From Rhodococcus zopfii NBRC 100606 = JCM 9919 (GTDB lineage Bacteria; Actinomycetota; Actinomycetes; Mycobacteriales; Mycobacteriaceae), in contig NZ_BCXI01000012.1 of NCBI RefSeq assembly GCF_001895025.1, positions 1 through 34,103 on the forward strand: a stretch of DNA of 34,103 nt. Reading direction: 5' to 3'. The translations under genes and the position numbers were made by a program. Below are positions 1-9,608 of the stretch, one piece after another (within the stretch, counting starts at the first letter, position 1; each line of letters starts with the position of its first letter). The notes under the pieces were generated by a model that was not told the origin of the DNA, ran no database searches, and saw only the letters and a list, made by a program, of their open reading frames with translations.

Positions 1-7
1 GGCCGGA

Positions 8-841
8 TCAGTAACGGTCGACCGTCGGCTTCTCCGGAACCGGCAGACCGGAACCGCCGACCGTGGACTGGAACGCCGCTTCCCACGCGCCGGAGTCGAT
101 CATCGCCTGGATCGCGTCGTTGATGCGGGCCCGCGACTCGTCGTCACCCTTGGCGAGACCGATCCCGTAGTTCTCCGTGGTGAACGGCTCGCCCACCACC
201 TTGAACTCACCCGGGGACTGCGCCGCGTAACCGGCGAGAATGATCGCGTCAGTGGTGAGCGCATCGACCGCGCCGTTACGCAGTGCCTCCACGCATGCGG
301 AGTACGTGTCGAACTCCTGCAGCTGAACGTCCTGCGCGTACTTGTCCTTCACGTTCTGCGCGGGGGTCGAGCCGGCGACCGAGCACAGCCGCTTACCACC
401 GTTGAGCGACTCCGGCCCGGTGATGTCGGTGTTGTCGGCCCGTACGAGCAACGACTGCCCGGTGACCAGGTACGGCCCGGCGAAGTCCACCTTCTCCTTG
501 CGGGCGTCCGTGATCGAGTACGTCGCAACGATGTAGTCGACCTCACCGTTCTGGATGAGAGTCTCGCGCTGTGCCGACGGCGCCTCCTTGAACGTGACGT
601 TCTCCTCGGTGACGCCGAGCTGCCCGGCGACGTACTTGGCGACCTCCACGTCGAAACCGCTGAAGGTGCCGTCCGGGTTGCGCAGTCCGAGCCCCGGCTG
701 GTCGAACTTGATGCCGATCGTCAGATCCCCGGCCTCGGCGGATTCGAGGGCGCTGCGCTGTTCGTCGCCGCCACATGCGGTGGCGGCGAGCGCAACGGCG
801 ATGGCTCCGATGCCCAGGCGGACGGTGCGGGACAGTTTCAT
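8..841 (-). CDS. gluB: Glutamate ABC transporter substrate-binding lipoprotein
   Basis: This 277-residue protein is the extracellular solute-binding part of a polar amino-acid (glutamate-type) ABC importer. Residues 1-23 form a lipoprotein signal: basic start MKLSR, a hydrophobic core and a lipobox ending ATA-Cys23, so it should be lipid-anchored outside the membrane. The rest is a family-3 binding protein with the typical early segment around IGIKFDQPG and a GFDVEVAKYV motif. The start at 841 was chosen over upstream in-frame codons because GGAGGT lies 7 nt before it (849-854) and the signal peptide begins exactly there. It follows gluA by 31 nt on the same strand. The permease genes gluC and gluD are expected beyond the left edge. 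Substrate is inferred from family and operon order as in Corynebacterium gluABCD; another acidic amino acid or glutamine is possible. Confidence 0.9.
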   Translation of the reverse strand: MKLSRTVRLGIGAIAVALAATACGGDEQRSALESAEAGDLTIGIKFDQPGLGLRNPDGTFSGFDVEVAKYVAGQLGVTEENVTFKEAPSAQRETLIQNGEVDYIVATYSITDARKEKVDFAGPYLVTGQSLLVRADNTDITGPESLNGGKRLCSVAGSTPAQNVKDKYAQDVQLQEFDTYSACVEALRNGAVDALTTDAIILAGYAAQSPGEFKVVGEPFTTENYGIGLAKGDDESRARINDAIQAMIDSGAWEAAFQSTVGGSGLPVPEKPTVDRY

Positions 842-872
842 TCGGGCTACCTCCAGTGGTCGGGCTGACTGA

Positions 873-1658
873 TCAGTGACTGAGGATCTTGCCCAGGAAG
901 TCCTTCGCACGATCGGACTTCGGGGCGGTGAAGAACGTTGCCGGGTCGGTGTCCTCGACGATCTGCCCGTCCGCCATGAACAGCACGCGGTCGCCGGCCT
1001 TGCGCGCGAAGCCCATCTCGTGGGTCACGACGAGCATCGTCATGCCCTCCTTCGCGAGCGAGGTCATCACGTCGAGCACTTCCTGGACCATCTCCGGGTC
1101 CAGCGCGGAGGTCGGCTCGTCGAACAACATCACCTTCGGGTTCATCGCCAGGGCCCGGGCGATGGCGACGCGCTGCTGCTGACCGCCCGACAGCTGGGCC
1201 GGATACTTCTCGGCCTGGTTGGCGATACCGACCCGTTCGAGCAGTGCGAGCGCCTGCTTCTTCGCCTCGTCCTTCTTCTTCCTGCGGACCTTGAGCGGTG
1301 CGAGCATGACGTTCTCGAGGATCGTCTTGTGGGCGAAGAGGTTGAACGACTGGAACACCATGCCCACATCGGCGCGGAGGGCAGCGAGGGCCTTGCCCTC
1401 GGCGGGCAGGACCTTGCCGTCGACCTCGATCCGCCCGGAATCGATCGGTTCGAGCCGGTTGATGGTCCGGCACAGGGTGGACTTGCCGGAACCCGACGGC
1501 CCCAGCACGATCACCACCTGGCCGCGCGGGATCTCCAGATCGATGTTCTGCAGCACATGCAGGGATCCGAAATGCTTGTTCACGTCCGCCATCGAGATCA
1601 TCGACGACGGGGCCTCCCCGTGGGGGGCACTCTCCGGTGCGACAGCCTCTGGTGCCAT
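873..1658 (-). CDS. gluA: Glutamate ABC transporter ATP-binding protein
   Basis: Cytoplasmic ATPase of the amino-acid importer, 261 residues. It has Walker [10 protein letters not shown] (53-61), Q-loop VFQSFNLF (101-108), signature LSGGQ (156-160), Walker B VMLFDEP (176-182) and the H-loop His213. The first about 19 residues ([19 protein letters not shown]) are a low-complexity extension; homologues normally begin near [12 protein letters not shown], so Met20 (1601) is an alternative start. The ATG at 1658 is favoured because a TAAGGT -10 hexamer lies 7 nt before it, consistent with leaderless transcription, and there is no Shine-Dalgarno. First gene of the gluAB(CD) operon, divergent from miaB. 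Confidence 0.92.
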   Translation of the reverse strand: MAPEAVAPESAPHGEAPSSMISMADVNKHFGSLHVLQNIDLEIPRGQVVIVLGPSGSGKSTLCRTINRLEPIDSGRIEVDGKVLPAEGKALAALRADVGMVFQSFNLFAHKTILENVMLAPLKVRRKKKDEAKKQALALLERVGIANQAEKYPAQLSGGQQQRVAIARALAMNPKVMLFDEPTSALDPEMVQEVLDVMTSLAKEGMTMLVVTHEMGFARKAGDRVLFMADGQIVEDTDPATFFTAPKSDRAKDFLGKILSH

Positions 1659-1665
1659 GTCCAGG

Positions 1666-1671
1666 ACCTTA
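1666..1671 (-). promoter_or_regulatory. Candidate -10 of gluA (leaderless)
   Basis: On the minus strand the hexamer TAAGGT fits the actinobacterial TANNNT -10 pattern and ends 7 nt before the gluA ATG, which puts the predicted transcript start at the start codon. No convincing -35 was seen. Confidence 0.45.
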
Positions 1672-1795
1672 TGCGGTGACAGCCGCGCAGGATCGGATTT
1701 TGCGGTACGACGCGCGGCGGGAAACGGAACTCTTGCGGCCCACAGGCGGGTGGCGGCGCGACCAGGGCAGATGCGGCGCAGTTCGGGGCCTGAGC

Positions 1796-1801
1796 TACCC
1801 T
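1796..1801 (+). promoter_or_regulatory. Candidate -10 of miaB (leaderless)
   Basis: TACCCT (TANNNT) ends 5 nt before the miaB GTG. There is no purine-rich ribosome binding site in the gap, so the transcript probably begins at or within a base or two of the GTG. Confidence 0.45.
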
Positions 1802-1806
1802 GAGAC

Positions 1807-3345
1807 GTGTCATTGATCGACGATGAAACCGTCTCCGAATCCCCGGCCGACGCCCGAACCTATGAGGTTCGCACGTACGGCTGCCAGATGAACGTGCACG
1901 ACTCGGAGCGGCTGTCCGGTCTGCTCGAGGAGGCGGGCTTCGCGAAGGTTGTGCCGGGCGGCTCACCCGACCTGGTGGTCTTCAACACCTGCGCGGTGCG
2001 AGAGAACGCCGACAACAAGCTGTACGGCAACCTCAGCCATCTGCGTCCGGTCAAGGACGAGAACCCGAACATGCAGATCGCGGTCGGTGGGTGCCTCGCG
2101 CAGAAGGACCGCGACGTCGTCGTGAAGAAAGCACCCTGGGTCGATGTGGTGTTCGGCACCCACAACATCGGCAACCTGCCGGCGCTGCTCGACCGCGCGC
2201 GGCACAACCGCAAGGCCGAGGTGGAGATCCTCGAGTCGCTCGACGCATTCCCGTCGACCTTGCCGGCCAAGCGTGAATCCGCCTATGCCGGGTGGGTATC
2301 GATCTCCGTCGGCTGCAACAACACCTGCACCTTCTGCATCGTGCCCTCGCTGCGCGGCAAGGAGGTCGACCGGCGGCCCGGAGACATCCTGGCCGAGGTC
2401 CAGGCACTCGTCGACGAGGGCGTGCTCGAGGTGACGCTGCTCGGTCAGAACGTGAACTCGTACGGCCGATCCTTCGCCGATCCCGACCAGCCCCGCGACC
2501 GTGGCGCATTCGCCGCGCTGCTGCGCGCGTGCGGGCAGATCGAGGGTCTCGAGCGTGTCCGGTTCACGTCGCCGCATCCGGCGGAGTTCACCGACGACGT
2601 GATCGAGGCGATGGCGCAGACCGCCAACGTGTGCCCGCAGTTGCACATGCCGCTGCAGTCCGGCAGCGACCGGGTTCTGCGCGCGATGCGCCGCTCGTAC
2701 CGCAAGGAGAAATTCCTCGGGATCATCGACCGGGTTCGCGCCGCGATGCCGCACGCGGCGATCACCACCGACATCATCGTCGGATTCCCCGGCGAAACCG
2801 AAGAGGACTTCCAGGACACCCTCGACGTCGTGGAGAAGGCCCGCTTCACCAGCGCCTTCACCTTCCAGTACTCGAAGCGCCCGGGCACCCCCGCCGCGGA
2901 AATGGACGGCCAGCTCCCCAAGGCGGTCGTGCAGGAACGCTACGAGCGGCTGATCGCGTTGCAGGAGCGGATCACCCTCGAAGAGAACCGCAAGCTCGTC
3001 GGCACCGAAGTCGAGTTGCTGGTGGCCGCCGGGGAAGGCCGCAAGGACGCCGAGACCGCCCGGATGAGCGGCCGCGCCCGCGACGGCCGGCTCGTGCACT
3101 TCAGGCCCGACGGAAACCTCGACGGCACAGTTCGCCCCGGCGACATCGTCACCATCGTCGTCAGCGACGCGGCGCCGCACCACCTGGTTGCCGACACCCC
3201 GATCCTGACGCACCGCCGCACCCGGGCGGGCGACCACTTCGAGCAAGGACGCATGCCCAAGACCCCGCCGATCGGCGTGGGACTGGGACTGCCGAAGATC
3301 GGGGTTCCCGAACCCCTTCCGACACAGATGGGATGTGACGCATGA
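1807..3345 (+). CDS. miaB: tRNA-2-methylthio-N6-isopentenyladenosine synthase
   Basis: MiaB is a radical-SAM methylthiotransferase that converts i6A37 to ms2i6A37 in tRNAs reading U-initial codons. The 512-residue protein has the three N-terminal cluster cysteines Cys26 (TYGCQMN), Cys62 (FNTCAV) and Cys96 (GGCLAQ), and the radical-SAM triad Cys170-x3-Cys174-x2-Cys177 (GCNNTCTFC). A TRAM domain follows around residues 395-460. About 45 C-terminal residues beyond TRAM (ending QMGCDA) look like a lineage-specific tail. The start is GTG at 1807; a TACCCT -10 just upstream suggests a leaderless mRNA. It overlaps the next gene by ATGA. Its substrate i6A is made by MiaA, encoded 3 kb downstream, so both steps of the pathway are in this block. 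Confidence 0.95.
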   Translation: MSLIDDETVSESPADARTYEVRTYGCQMNVHDSERLSGLLEEAGFAKVVPGGSPDLVVFNTCAVRENADNKLYGNLSHLRPVKDENPNMQIAVGGCLAQKDRDVVVKKAPWVDVVFGTHNIGNLPALLDRARHNRKAEVEILESLDAFPSTLPAKRESAYAGWVSISVGCNNTCTFCIVPSLRGKEVDRRPGDILAEVQALVDEGVLEVTLLGQNVNSYGRSFADPDQPRDRGAFAALLRACGQIEGLERVRFTSPHPAEFTDDVIEAMAQTANVCPQLHMPLQSGSDRVLRAMRRSYRKEKFLGIIDRVRAAMPHAAITTDIIVGFPGETEEDFQDTLDVVEKARFTSAFTFQYSKRPGTPAAEMDGQLPKAVVQERYERLIALQERITLEENRKLVGTEVELLVAAGEGRKDAETARMSGRARDGRLVHFRPDGNLDGTVRPGDIVTIVVSDAAPHHLVADTPILTHRRTRAGDHFEQGRMPKTPPIGVGLGLPKIGVPEPLPTQMGCDA

Positions 3346-3929
3346 GCGCCGCACACGACCACGGTGCGAACGACCCGATGAACGAGGTCCGCGCGGACCT
3401 CGAACAGGCCGAACGCAAGATCGCGGGTGAGATCGACCCCGGCGCGCGGGCGCTGGTCGTCGCGGTCGCGGTGATGGTGCTGCTCGGATCCTTCAGTCTC
3501 CCGCACGCCGGCGCCGCCAACGGCTGGGAGATCCTGTCGTTCGGGCCGGACGCCGTCGCCGAGGACATCGCGCTGCCGTCACGCATCTTCGTGTGGCTGG
3601 CCCTGGTCTTCGGCGGTGTGTGCTCGATCCTGGCGTTGCTCACTCGCAGGTGGGTGCTCGCATGGCTCGCTCTGGCCGGATCCGCGGTGTCCATCGTCTT
3701 CGGCATGCTGTCGATCTGGACCCGGCAGACGCTGCCCGTCGACTCGACGGCGTCCGGACCGGGATTCGGCCTCGTCCTCGCCTGGTTCGCCGTAATGGTG
3801 CTGACCTTCCACTGGGCCCGGGTCGTCTGGGCGCGCACCTCGCTGCAGCTGGCCGCAGAAGAAGAACTTCGCCGGGTCGCGGCCGAGGAGGAACACCGGG
3901 GACAGTTCGGTACGAACAACCACCTGTGA
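3342..3929 (+). CDS. Conserved four-TM membrane protein (Rv2732c-like)
   Basis: A 195-residue integral membrane protein of unknown function. Four hydrophobic segments are visible at about residues 36-54, 82-100, 104-124 and 142-160. Both ends are hydrophilic, and the C-terminal tail (about 165-190) is rich in Glu, Ala and Arg and could form a short helix or coiled coil. Its ATG overlaps the miaB stop (ATGA), so it is probably translationally coupled. It occupies the position of M. tuberculosis Rv2732c beside miaB. The homology is inferred from position and topology; no function can be assigned. Confidence 0.85.
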   Translation: MSAAHDHGANDPMNEVRADLEQAERKIAGEIDPGARALVVAVAVMVLLGSFSLPHAGAANGWEILSFGPDAVAEDIALPSRIFVWLALVFGGVCSILALLTRRWVLAWLALAGSAVSIVFGMLSIWTRQTLPVDSTASGPGFGLVLAWFAVMVLTFHWARVVWARTSLQLAAEEELRRVAAEEEHRGQFGTNNHL

Positions 3930-3958
3930 CGGACCTCGGGTAGAGGTCGGACAAGGAA

Positions 3959-3994
3959 GAACCCCGCACCACCGGACACGGTGATGCGGGGTTC
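3959..3994. terminator. Bidirectional hairpin between convergent genes
   Basis: Two 15-nt arms (3959-3973 and 3980-3994) pair with one mismatch around the 6-nt loop GGACAC. The hairpin sits between the stop of the membrane protein (3929) and the stop of the convergent DUF349 gene (4013). No long U-tract follows, as is usual for actinobacterial terminators. Confidence 0.8.
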
Positions 3995-4012
3995 CTCCAT
4001 CTGTACCTCCGG

Positions 4013-5407
4013 TCAGCGTTCGCCGACGGCACCCTCGGCGGCGTCGGCCCATTCACGCCACTGCTGCGCCTGCGCGAGTGCCTTCTCCGCGTCCCTGGCG
4101 CGTCCGGCAGCGGTCGCCTTCGCGGCCTGCTCCTCGAACTGACGGACCCGCTCACGGAACTGCGCGGCGCGCGCCAGCGCTTCGGGGTCGGTGCGGCGCC
4201 ACTCGGACTCGGCGGCCTCGCGCACCTGCTTCTCGATCACCCGCAGCCGCGCCTCGAGGTCGTGCATGCGCTCGCGCGGAACCTTCCCGATCTGCTCCCA
4301 CTTGTCCTGCAGTTCCCTCAACTGCGCGCGGGCGACGTCGATGTCGCCGGCCGGATCGATCGCAGTGGATGCGAGCAGCGCTTCCTTCGCCCGGGCGTTG
4401 TCCTCGAACTCCGCGTCCCGTTCGGCGCTCGCGGCGTTGCGGGCCGCGAAGAACACATCCTGTGCACCCTTGAAACGCTTCCACAACTGGTCGTCCGCCT
4501 CGCGGGGTGCGCGACCGGCCGCCTTCCACTCGGTCAGCAGATCCCGGAACGCAGCGGAGGTCCCACCCCAATCGGTGGAATCCTGCAGCGCCTCGGCGCG
4601 CGCGACGAGTTCCTCCTTGCGGCCCTTCGCTGCGGCTCGTTCACGGTCGAGTTCGGCGAAGTGTGCACCGCGGCGCCGGTTGAAGGCCTCGCGTGCCTTC
4701 GAGTAGCGCCGCCACAGCGCGTCGTCGACCTTGCGGTCCACGCCCCGGATGGTCTTCCACTCGTCGAGGATCTCCCGCAACCGGTCTCCCGCGGACTTCC
4801 ATTGGGTGGACTCGGCGCCGATCTTTTCGGCTTCCGCAGCGAGAGCCTCCTTGCGAGCGGTGTTCTCCGCGCGCTGATGCTCCTTCTCGTGCTTTGCGGC
4901 CGTCGCGGCCTTCTCCGAGTCCGCGACGATCGTCGCGAGGCGTGCGGCCAGTCCGTCGAGGTCGCCGATCACCGCCGCGGTCGGCAGCGACTCGGCCAAC
5001 GCCTCCGCCGCGGCTCGGGTCTTCTTGGCGTCACCGGAACGCGAGGCGAGCCGCGACTCGAGGATCGCGACCTCGGTCGCGAGGTCGTCGAAGCGGCGCC
5101 CGAAGTGTGCAAGGCCCTCGGCCGCGTCACCGGCCTGCCACGAACCGATGCACCGCTCGCCTTCGGAGGTGACCACCCACGCGGTGCCGTCCTCGTCGAC
5201 GCGGCCGAACAGGCTCGGGTCGCTCGCCGGCACCGCGGGTGTCGCCGCCGCATGCACGTGCGAGGCAGCCGGATGCGGTTTCGGGGCGTGCTCGGTGCCG
5301 GGGCGCGGGGTACCGGGCGCGGGGGCGGCCGGCTTCGGAGCCGCGGGTGCCGGCACGGCACCGGATTCCCGAGTCACACTCGTGTCCTGTGCATTGGGAT
5401 CGGTCAT
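4013..5407 (-). CDS. DUF349 domain protein (Rv2731-like)
   Basis: A 464-residue, highly charged, mostly helical protein. Residues 1-65 are Pro/Ala-rich and probably disordered. Residues 66-90 contain a short folded segment ([14 protein letters not shown], then RCIGSW). From about 150 onward come repeated DUF349-type units with recurring W-K-x-A/I-G/R and LW-x-R-F/Y motifs ([51 protein letters not shown]), which predict long coiled coils. The start at 5407 has AGAGGA about 8 nt upstream. The frame stays open for 280 more codons upstream, but that part is antisense to a real gene. Position matches Rv2731. DUF349 proteins have no settled role in actinobacteria. Confidence 0.88.
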   Translation of the reverse strand: MTDPNAQDTSVTRESGAVPAPAAPKPAAPAPGTPRPGTEHAPKPHPAASHVHAAATPAVPASDPSLFGRVDEDGTAWVVTSEGERCIGSWQAGDAAEGLAHFGRRFDDLATEVAILESRLASRSGDAKKTRAAAEALAESLPTAAVIGDLDGLAARLATIVADSEKAATAAKHEKEHQRAENTARKEALAAEAEKIGAESTQWKSAGDRLREILDEWKTIRGVDRKVDDALWRRYSKAREAFNRRRGAHFAELDRERAAAKGRKEELVARAEALQDSTDWGGTSAAFRDLLTEWKAAGRAPREADDQLWKRFKGAQDVFFAARNAASAERDAEFEDNARAKEALLASTAIDPAGDIDVARAQLRELQDKWEQIGKVPRERMHDLEARLRVIEKQVREAAESEWRRTDPEALARAAQFRERVRQFEEQAAKATAAGRARDAEKALAQAQQWREWADAAEGAVGER

Positions 5408-5544
5408 CGGGTCCTCTTCTCTGCCGCGCGGCACGGCTGCCTGGTCGCATGGCTCATCCGTAGGTCCGCCGCGGATCACCCGCGACGACTTCCGCCCACT
5501 ATTGAAACAGGTCGCGCACGCGCGGGGCGGCCGGTCCGGTCGAC

Positions 5545-5550
5545 TACCGT
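5545..5550 (+). promoter_or_regulatory. Candidate -10 of the Rv2728c-like gene (leaderless)
   Basis: TACCGT (TANNNT) ends 7 nt before the GTG at 5558. There is no Shine-Dalgarno in between, which supports both the start choice and leaderless transcription. Confidence 0.45.
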
Positions 5551-5557
5551 GGCTCGT

Positions 5558-6271
5558 GTGCTGACCGCTGCGGTATTCGTGCCGTCCCCGCCCCTGCTCG
5601 TGCCCGAGCTGAACGGTCTCGCCGCAGGCGAGACCGACGAGCTGCGCGGCGCCGCGCTCGCCGCGGCGTCGGAGATCGCGGACTGCACGCACTGGGTCGT
5701 CGTCGGCACCGGCCCGACCGCAGGACGGGTGGCGTCGACCGCCATCGGCACGTTCCGAGGCTACGGCGCCGACGTCCGGGTCGATCTCGGACCGGACGCG
5801 ACCGGTGACCCCGATCCCGACCTGCCGTTGTCCGCGCTCATCGCCGGATGGTTGCGCGATCATGCCGCCCCCACCGTGCGTGCGGAGGTTCACATCGTGC
5901 CGATCGACGCCGGTCGCGACGAGTGCACCCGCCTCGGGCAGCGGCTCCGTGCCGGGCTGGACGACGCCGACACCCCCCGTGGGCTGCTGGTGATCGCCGA
6001 CGGTGCGGCCACCCTGACCGCGAAGGCGCCGGGCGCGTTCGACGCGCGTGCCGAGGCCGTCGAAACCGACCTGACCGCTGCGCTCGGCGCGGGGGACCCC
6101 GGGGCGCTGACCGCGCTCGACCCCGACCGGTGCGCTGAGCTCCTCCTCGACGGCCGCGCCGCCTGGCAGGTTCTCGCCGGTGTGTTCGGCGCGGCACCGA
6201 GCGCGGTGAAGATCGCGTACAGCGGCGCGCCGTACGGAGTCGGCTATCACGTGGGGATCTGGCGGCCGTGA
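5558..6271 (+). CDS. Conserved Rv2728c-like protein, extradiol-dioxygenase-like fold
   Basis: A 237-residue protein of unproven function. The N-terminus ([15 protein letters not shown]) resembles the start of class III extradiol ring-cleavage dioxygenase-like (LigB/Memo-type) proteins. The remainder is Ala/Asp-rich with no clear full set of metal ligands, so a catalytic role is doubtful. GTG at 5558 is chosen because it lies 7 nt after a TACCGT hexamer; GTG at 5549 is the alternative. The stop overlaps the miaA start (GTGA), so it is coupled to miaA, as in mycobacteria (Rv2728c-miaA). A link to tRNA modification is possible from the coupling but unproven. Confidence 0.82.
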   Translation: MLTAAVFVPSPPLLVPELNGLAAGETDELRGAALAAASEIADCTHWVVVGTGPTAGRVASTAIGTFRGYGADVRVDLGPDATGDPDPDLPLSALIAGWLRDHAAPTVRAEVHIVPIDAGRDECTRLGQRLRAGLDDADTPRGLLVIADGAATLTAKAPGAFDARAEAVETDLTAALGAGDPGALTALDPDRCAELLLDGRAAWQVLAGVFGAAPSAVKIAYSGAPYGVGYHVGIWRP

Positions 6272-7194
6272 GCGCGCCGGTTCCCGTCGCCGTCGTCGGC
6301 CCGACCGCTACCGGCAAATCCGAACTGGGCCTGGACCTGGCAGGTGCGCTCGGCGGCGAGATCGTCAACATCGACGCGATGCAGCAGTACCGCGGCATGG
6401 ACATCGGAACCGCGAAGCTGACCGTCGCCGAACGCCGGGGCATTGCCCACCATCAGCTCGACGTGCTCGACGTCGTCGAGACCGCTACGGTCGCCCGCTA
6501 TCAGGAGGCCGCCATCGCGGACGTCGAGGCGATCCGCGCCCGCGGCGCCGTCCCCGTCGTCGTGGGCGGCTCGATGATGTACGTGCAGTCGCTGCTGGAC
6601 GAATGGGAGTTCCCCGCGACGGACCCCCAGGTCCGATCCAAGTGGGAGGCGCTACTCGCCGACGGTGGCCTCGCAGCGGTGCACGCGGCGCTGCGGCAGG
6701 CCGATCCTGCCGCGGCCGCCACGATCCTGCCGAGCGATGGGCGCCGCATGGTGCGGGCGCTCGAGGTGGTCGAACTGACCGGCCGGCCGTTTGCGGCATC
6801 GCAGCCGCAGCGCGGGAAGCCCCGCTGGGGCACTGTGATCCTCGGGGTGGACCGGGACACCACCGAGCTCGACGAGCGCATCGCACGGCGCACCGACCTG
6901 ATGTTCGAGCGCGGACTCGTCGACGAGGTCCGCGGCCTGCTCGATCACGGGCTGCGCGAGGGAGTGACCGCGAAACGGGCCATCGGCTACGCACAGGTTC
7001 TCGAATACCTCGACGGGGACTGCGACCTCGAGTACGCGCGGGAACGCACGTTCATCGGCACCCGTCGCTACGTCCGTCGGCAGCGATCCTGGTTCCGTCG
7101 CGATCCGCGGATCAACTGGCTCGACGGCGCCGACCCGGACCTGACGGAGGCGGCCCTGCGCGTCGTCGCCGCGTCGCGCGGCTCGATAAGCTGA
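6268..7194 (+). CDS. miaA: tRNA dimethylallyltransferase
   Basis: MiaA transfers a dimethylallyl group to A37 of tRNAs reading UNN codons, giving the i6A substrate of MiaB. The 308-residue protein has the P-loop GPTATGKS (11-18), the substrate-binding segment [17 protein letters not shown] (canonical DS.Q.Y form, here with DAMQQY) and the C-terminal R-Y-x-R-R-Q-x-x-W-F motif ([11 protein letters not shown]). It starts with GTG overlapping the previous stop and is followed 5 nt later by dapF. This coupled arrangement is the mycobacterial order. Confidence 0.96.
   Translation: MSAPVPVAVVGPTATGKSELGLDLAGALGGEIVNIDAMQQYRGMDIGTAKLTVAERRGIAHHQLDVLDVVETATVARYQEAAIADVEAIRARGAVPVVVGGSMMYVQSLLDEWEFPATDPQVRSKWEALLADGGLAAVHAALRQADPAAAATILPSDGRRMVRALEVVELTGRPFAASQPQRGKPRWGTVILGVDRDTTELDERIARRTDLMFERGLVDEVRGLLDHGLREGVTAKRAIGYAQVLEYLDGDCDLEYARERTFIGTRRYVRRQRSWFRRDPRINWLDGADPDLTEAALRVVAASRGSIS
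7187..7192 (+). promoter_or_regulatory. Candidate internal -10 of dapF (leaderless)
   Basis: TAAGCT, within the last codons of miaA, ends 7 nt before the dapF ATG. No Shine-Dalgarno precedes dapF. It could give a leaderless dapF transcript in addition to read-through from miaA. Confidence 0.35.
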
Positions 7195-7199
7195 CCGGC

Positions 7200-8066
7200 A
7201 TGGAGTTCAGCAAAGGGCACGGCACCGAGAACGATTTCGTGATTCTTCCCGATCCCGACGCCCGGCTGGATCTCGCGCCGGAGCGAGTGGCCGCACTGTG
7301 TGACCGGCGTCGGGGACTGGGCGCCGACGGCATCCTGCGGGTCGCACGGGCCGGCGCGCTCGTCGAGACGGGAGTGCTCGAGGCACTGCCCGACGGCACC
7401 GCCGCCGACGACTGGTTCATGGACTACCGCAACGGCGACGGCTCGATCGCCGAGATGTGCGGCAACGGCGTTCGCGTGTTCGCGCACTACCTGTGCGCGC
7501 ACGGTTTCGAGGACCGCACCGAGTTCGTCGTCGGCAGCCGTGCCGGGGGTAAACCCGTGCAGGTGCACGCGGCCGGACCCGTCGACGGCGAGGTCACCGT
7601 CGACATGGGTGTCGTGCGTGAGCTGGGGGAGTCCGCCGCGACCGTCGAGGGGCGCGTCTACAAGGGCCTGGGCATCGACGTCGGCAATCCGCATCTGGCG
7701 TGCGTCGACCCGCAATTGGCGGGGGCCGGTCTGGCCGCGCTGGACCTGTCCGCGCCCGGTTTCGATCCGGGTTTCTTCCCGCACGGGGTCAACATCGAGT
7801 TCCTCACCCCGATCACGTCGGGCGCCGTCGAGATGCGCGTCCACGAGCGAGGCGTCGGGGAGACCCGGTCGTGCGGCACCGGGACCGTCGCCGCGGCGAT
7901 GGCCGCACTGCGCTTCGACGGCGCCGACTCCGGTCTCGTGCAGGTGCGGATCCCCGGTGGCGCGGTGGAGGTGCGGATCGAGGACGCCCGGGCGTCGCTG
8001 CGGGGCCCGTCCGTGCTGGTCGCGACCGGGATGATCGCCGACGCGTGGTGGACGGCACTGTCCTGA
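7200..8066 (+). CDS. dapF: Diaminopimelate epimerase
   Basis: DapF interconverts LL- and meso-diaminopimelate, supplying lysine and the peptidoglycan cross-linking residue. The 288-residue protein carries both catalytic cysteines in their usual contexts: Cys87 in MCGNGVR and Cys225 in SCGTGT. The substrate-binding YRNGDGS segment precedes the first cysteine, and HGVNIEF precedes the second. The length is normal. ATG at 7200 was chosen because homologues begin with a [13 protein letters not shown] motif. The open frame extends upstream, but there it is antisense-like shadow of miaA. Confidence 0.96.
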   Translation: MEFSKGHGTENDFVILPDPDARLDLAPERVAALCDRRRGLGADGILRVARAGALVETGVLEALPDGTAADDWFMDYRNGDGSIAEMCGNGVRVFAHYLCAHGFEDRTEFVVGSRAGGKPVQVHAAGPVDGEVTVDMGVVRELGESAATVEGRVYKGLGIDVGNPHLACVDPQLAGAGLAALDLSAPGFDPGFFPHGVNIEFLTPITSGAVEMRVHERGVGETRSCGTGTVAAAMAALRFDGADSGLVQVRIPGGAVEVRIEDARASLRGPSVLVATGMIADAWWTALS

Positions 8067-8138
8067 ACAGCGGCACGTCCGTGATGCCGGGAAAACTCGA
8101 ATGCACGGACCCGGGCGACGTGGGACGATGGATCCTGT

Positions 8139-9608
8139 ATGACGAACACACAGCGTTTGAAGAACACACCCCGTAGCGGGGCGTCCGTGACCGAGGACCG
8201 CACCGATCACGACGGATGGACCACCGACGACCCGTCGGTCGGCGAGATGCAGCTCGAGGACCGTAGTGCGCTGCGCCGCGTCGCGGGCCTGTCCACCGAA
8301 CTCGAAGACATCACCGAGGTCGAGTACCGCCAGCTCCGCCTCGAACGAGTGGTGCTCGTCGGGGTGTGGACCGGCGGGACCGCAGGCCAGGCCGAGGCGA
8401 GCCTCGCCGAGCTCGCCGCCCTCGCCGAAACCGCGGGCTCCGAAGTCCTCGAAGGCCTGGTCCAGCGCCGCGACAAACCGGACGCGGCAACCTACATCGG
8501 CTCCGGCAAGGCGGACGAGCTGCGGCAGGTCGTCGTCGCCACCGGCGCCGACACCGTCATCTGCGACGGCGAGCTCACCCCCGCCCAGCTCACCGCGCTG
8601 GAGAAGGTCGTCAAGGTCAAGGTCATCGACCGGACCGCCCTGATCCTCGACATCTTCGCCCAGCACGCCACCTCCCGGGAGGGCAAGGCACAGGTCTCGC
8701 TCGCCCAGATGGAATACATGCTGCCGCGACTGCGCGGCTGGGGTGAGTCGATGTCCCGGCAGGCCGGTGGCCGTGCCGGCAGCAACGGCGGCGTGGGTCT
8801 GCGCGGCCCCGGTGAGACGAAGATCGAGACCGATCGCCGCCGCATCCGGGAACGCATGGCGAAGCTGCGCCGCGAGATCAAGGCGATGAAGGCGGCCCGC
8901 GACACCAAGCGGACCCGCCGCCTGCGCAACCGCATTCCCTCGGTGGCGATCGTCGGATACACCAACGCCGGCAAGTCGAGCCTGCTCAACGCGCTGACCG
9001 GTTCCGGGGTGCTCGTGCAGAACGCGCTGTTCGCGACGCTCGATCCGACGACCCGGCGCGCGGCGCTGCCCGACGGGCGGGAGTTCGTGCTGACCGACAC
9101 CGTCGGATTCGTGCGGCACCTGCCGACCCAGCTCGTCGAGGCGTTCCGCTCCACCCTCGAAGAGGTTGCGGATGCTGATCTGCTGATGCACGTCGTCGAC
9201 GGATCCGATCCGCTGCCCACCGAGCAGATCAAGGCGGTCCGCGAGGTCGTCACCGAGGTGCTCCGCGAATCCGATGCGCCTGCACCGCCGGAACTGATCG
9301 TCGTGAACAAGATCGATGCCGCCGAACCGGTGATGTTGATGCAGTTGCGCGGCCTTCTGCCCGACGCGGTCTTCGTGTCGGCGCGCACCGGTGAAGGTCT
9401 CGACGAGCTGCGCGACCGGCTCGCCGGACTGCTCGAGGACCCGGACGTCGAGGTCGAGGTGATGTTGCCGTACACGCGCGGCGACCTGCTGGCCCGCATC
9501 CACACCGACGGGCAGATCCTCGAATCCGCGCATGGGGAGGACGGCACCCGCGTCCATGCCCGGGTTCCGAGGGCGCTGGCCTCGGCATTGGTCGAATACG
9601 CCGCCTAG
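8139..9608 (+). CDS. hflX: Ribosome-associated GTPase HflX
   Basis: HflX is a GTPase that binds the 50S subunit and splits or rescues stalled ribosomes under stress. The 489-residue protein has the N-terminal HflX domain (about 70-210), the conserved linker GPGETKIETDRR, a basic coiled region (235-262) and a G domain with G1 GYTNAGKSS (273-281), G3 DTVGF (320-324) and G4 NKID (390-393). The first about 40 residues are poorly conserved, so the exact start (ATG 8139 versus GTG 8187) is uncertain. No good Shine-Dalgarno is seen. The stop TAG shares its last base with the GTG of the next gene. Confidence 0.95.
   Translation: MTNTQRLKNTPRSGASVTEDRTDHDGWTTDDPSVGEMQLEDRSALRRVAGLSTELEDITEVEYRQLRLERVVLVGVWTGGTAGQAEASLAELAALAETAGSEVLEGLVQRRDKPDAATYIGSGKADELRQVVVATGADTVICDGELTPAQLTALEKVVKVKVIDRTALILDIFAQHATSREGKAQVSLAQMEYMLPRLRGWGESMSRQAGGRAGSNGGVGLRGPGETKIETDRRRIRERMAKLRREIKAMKAARDTKRTRRLRNRIPSVAIVGYTNAGKSSLLNALTGSGVLVQNALFATLDPTTRRAALPDGREFVLTDTVGFVRHLPTQLVEAFRSTLEEVADADLLMHVVDGSDPLPTEQIKAVREVVTEVLRESDAPAPPELIVVNKIDAAEPVMLMQLRGLLPDAVFVSARTGEGLDELRDRLAGLLEDPDVEVEVMLPYTRGDLLARIHTDGQILESAHGEDGTRVHARVPRALASALVEYAA

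Noticed and set aside
5408-6250. N-terminal extension of the DUF349 protein to 745 residues on the minus strand
   Set aside because: The extension is antisense to the Rv2728c-like gene and has no family-like sequence. A good Shine-Dalgarno and start are present at 5407.
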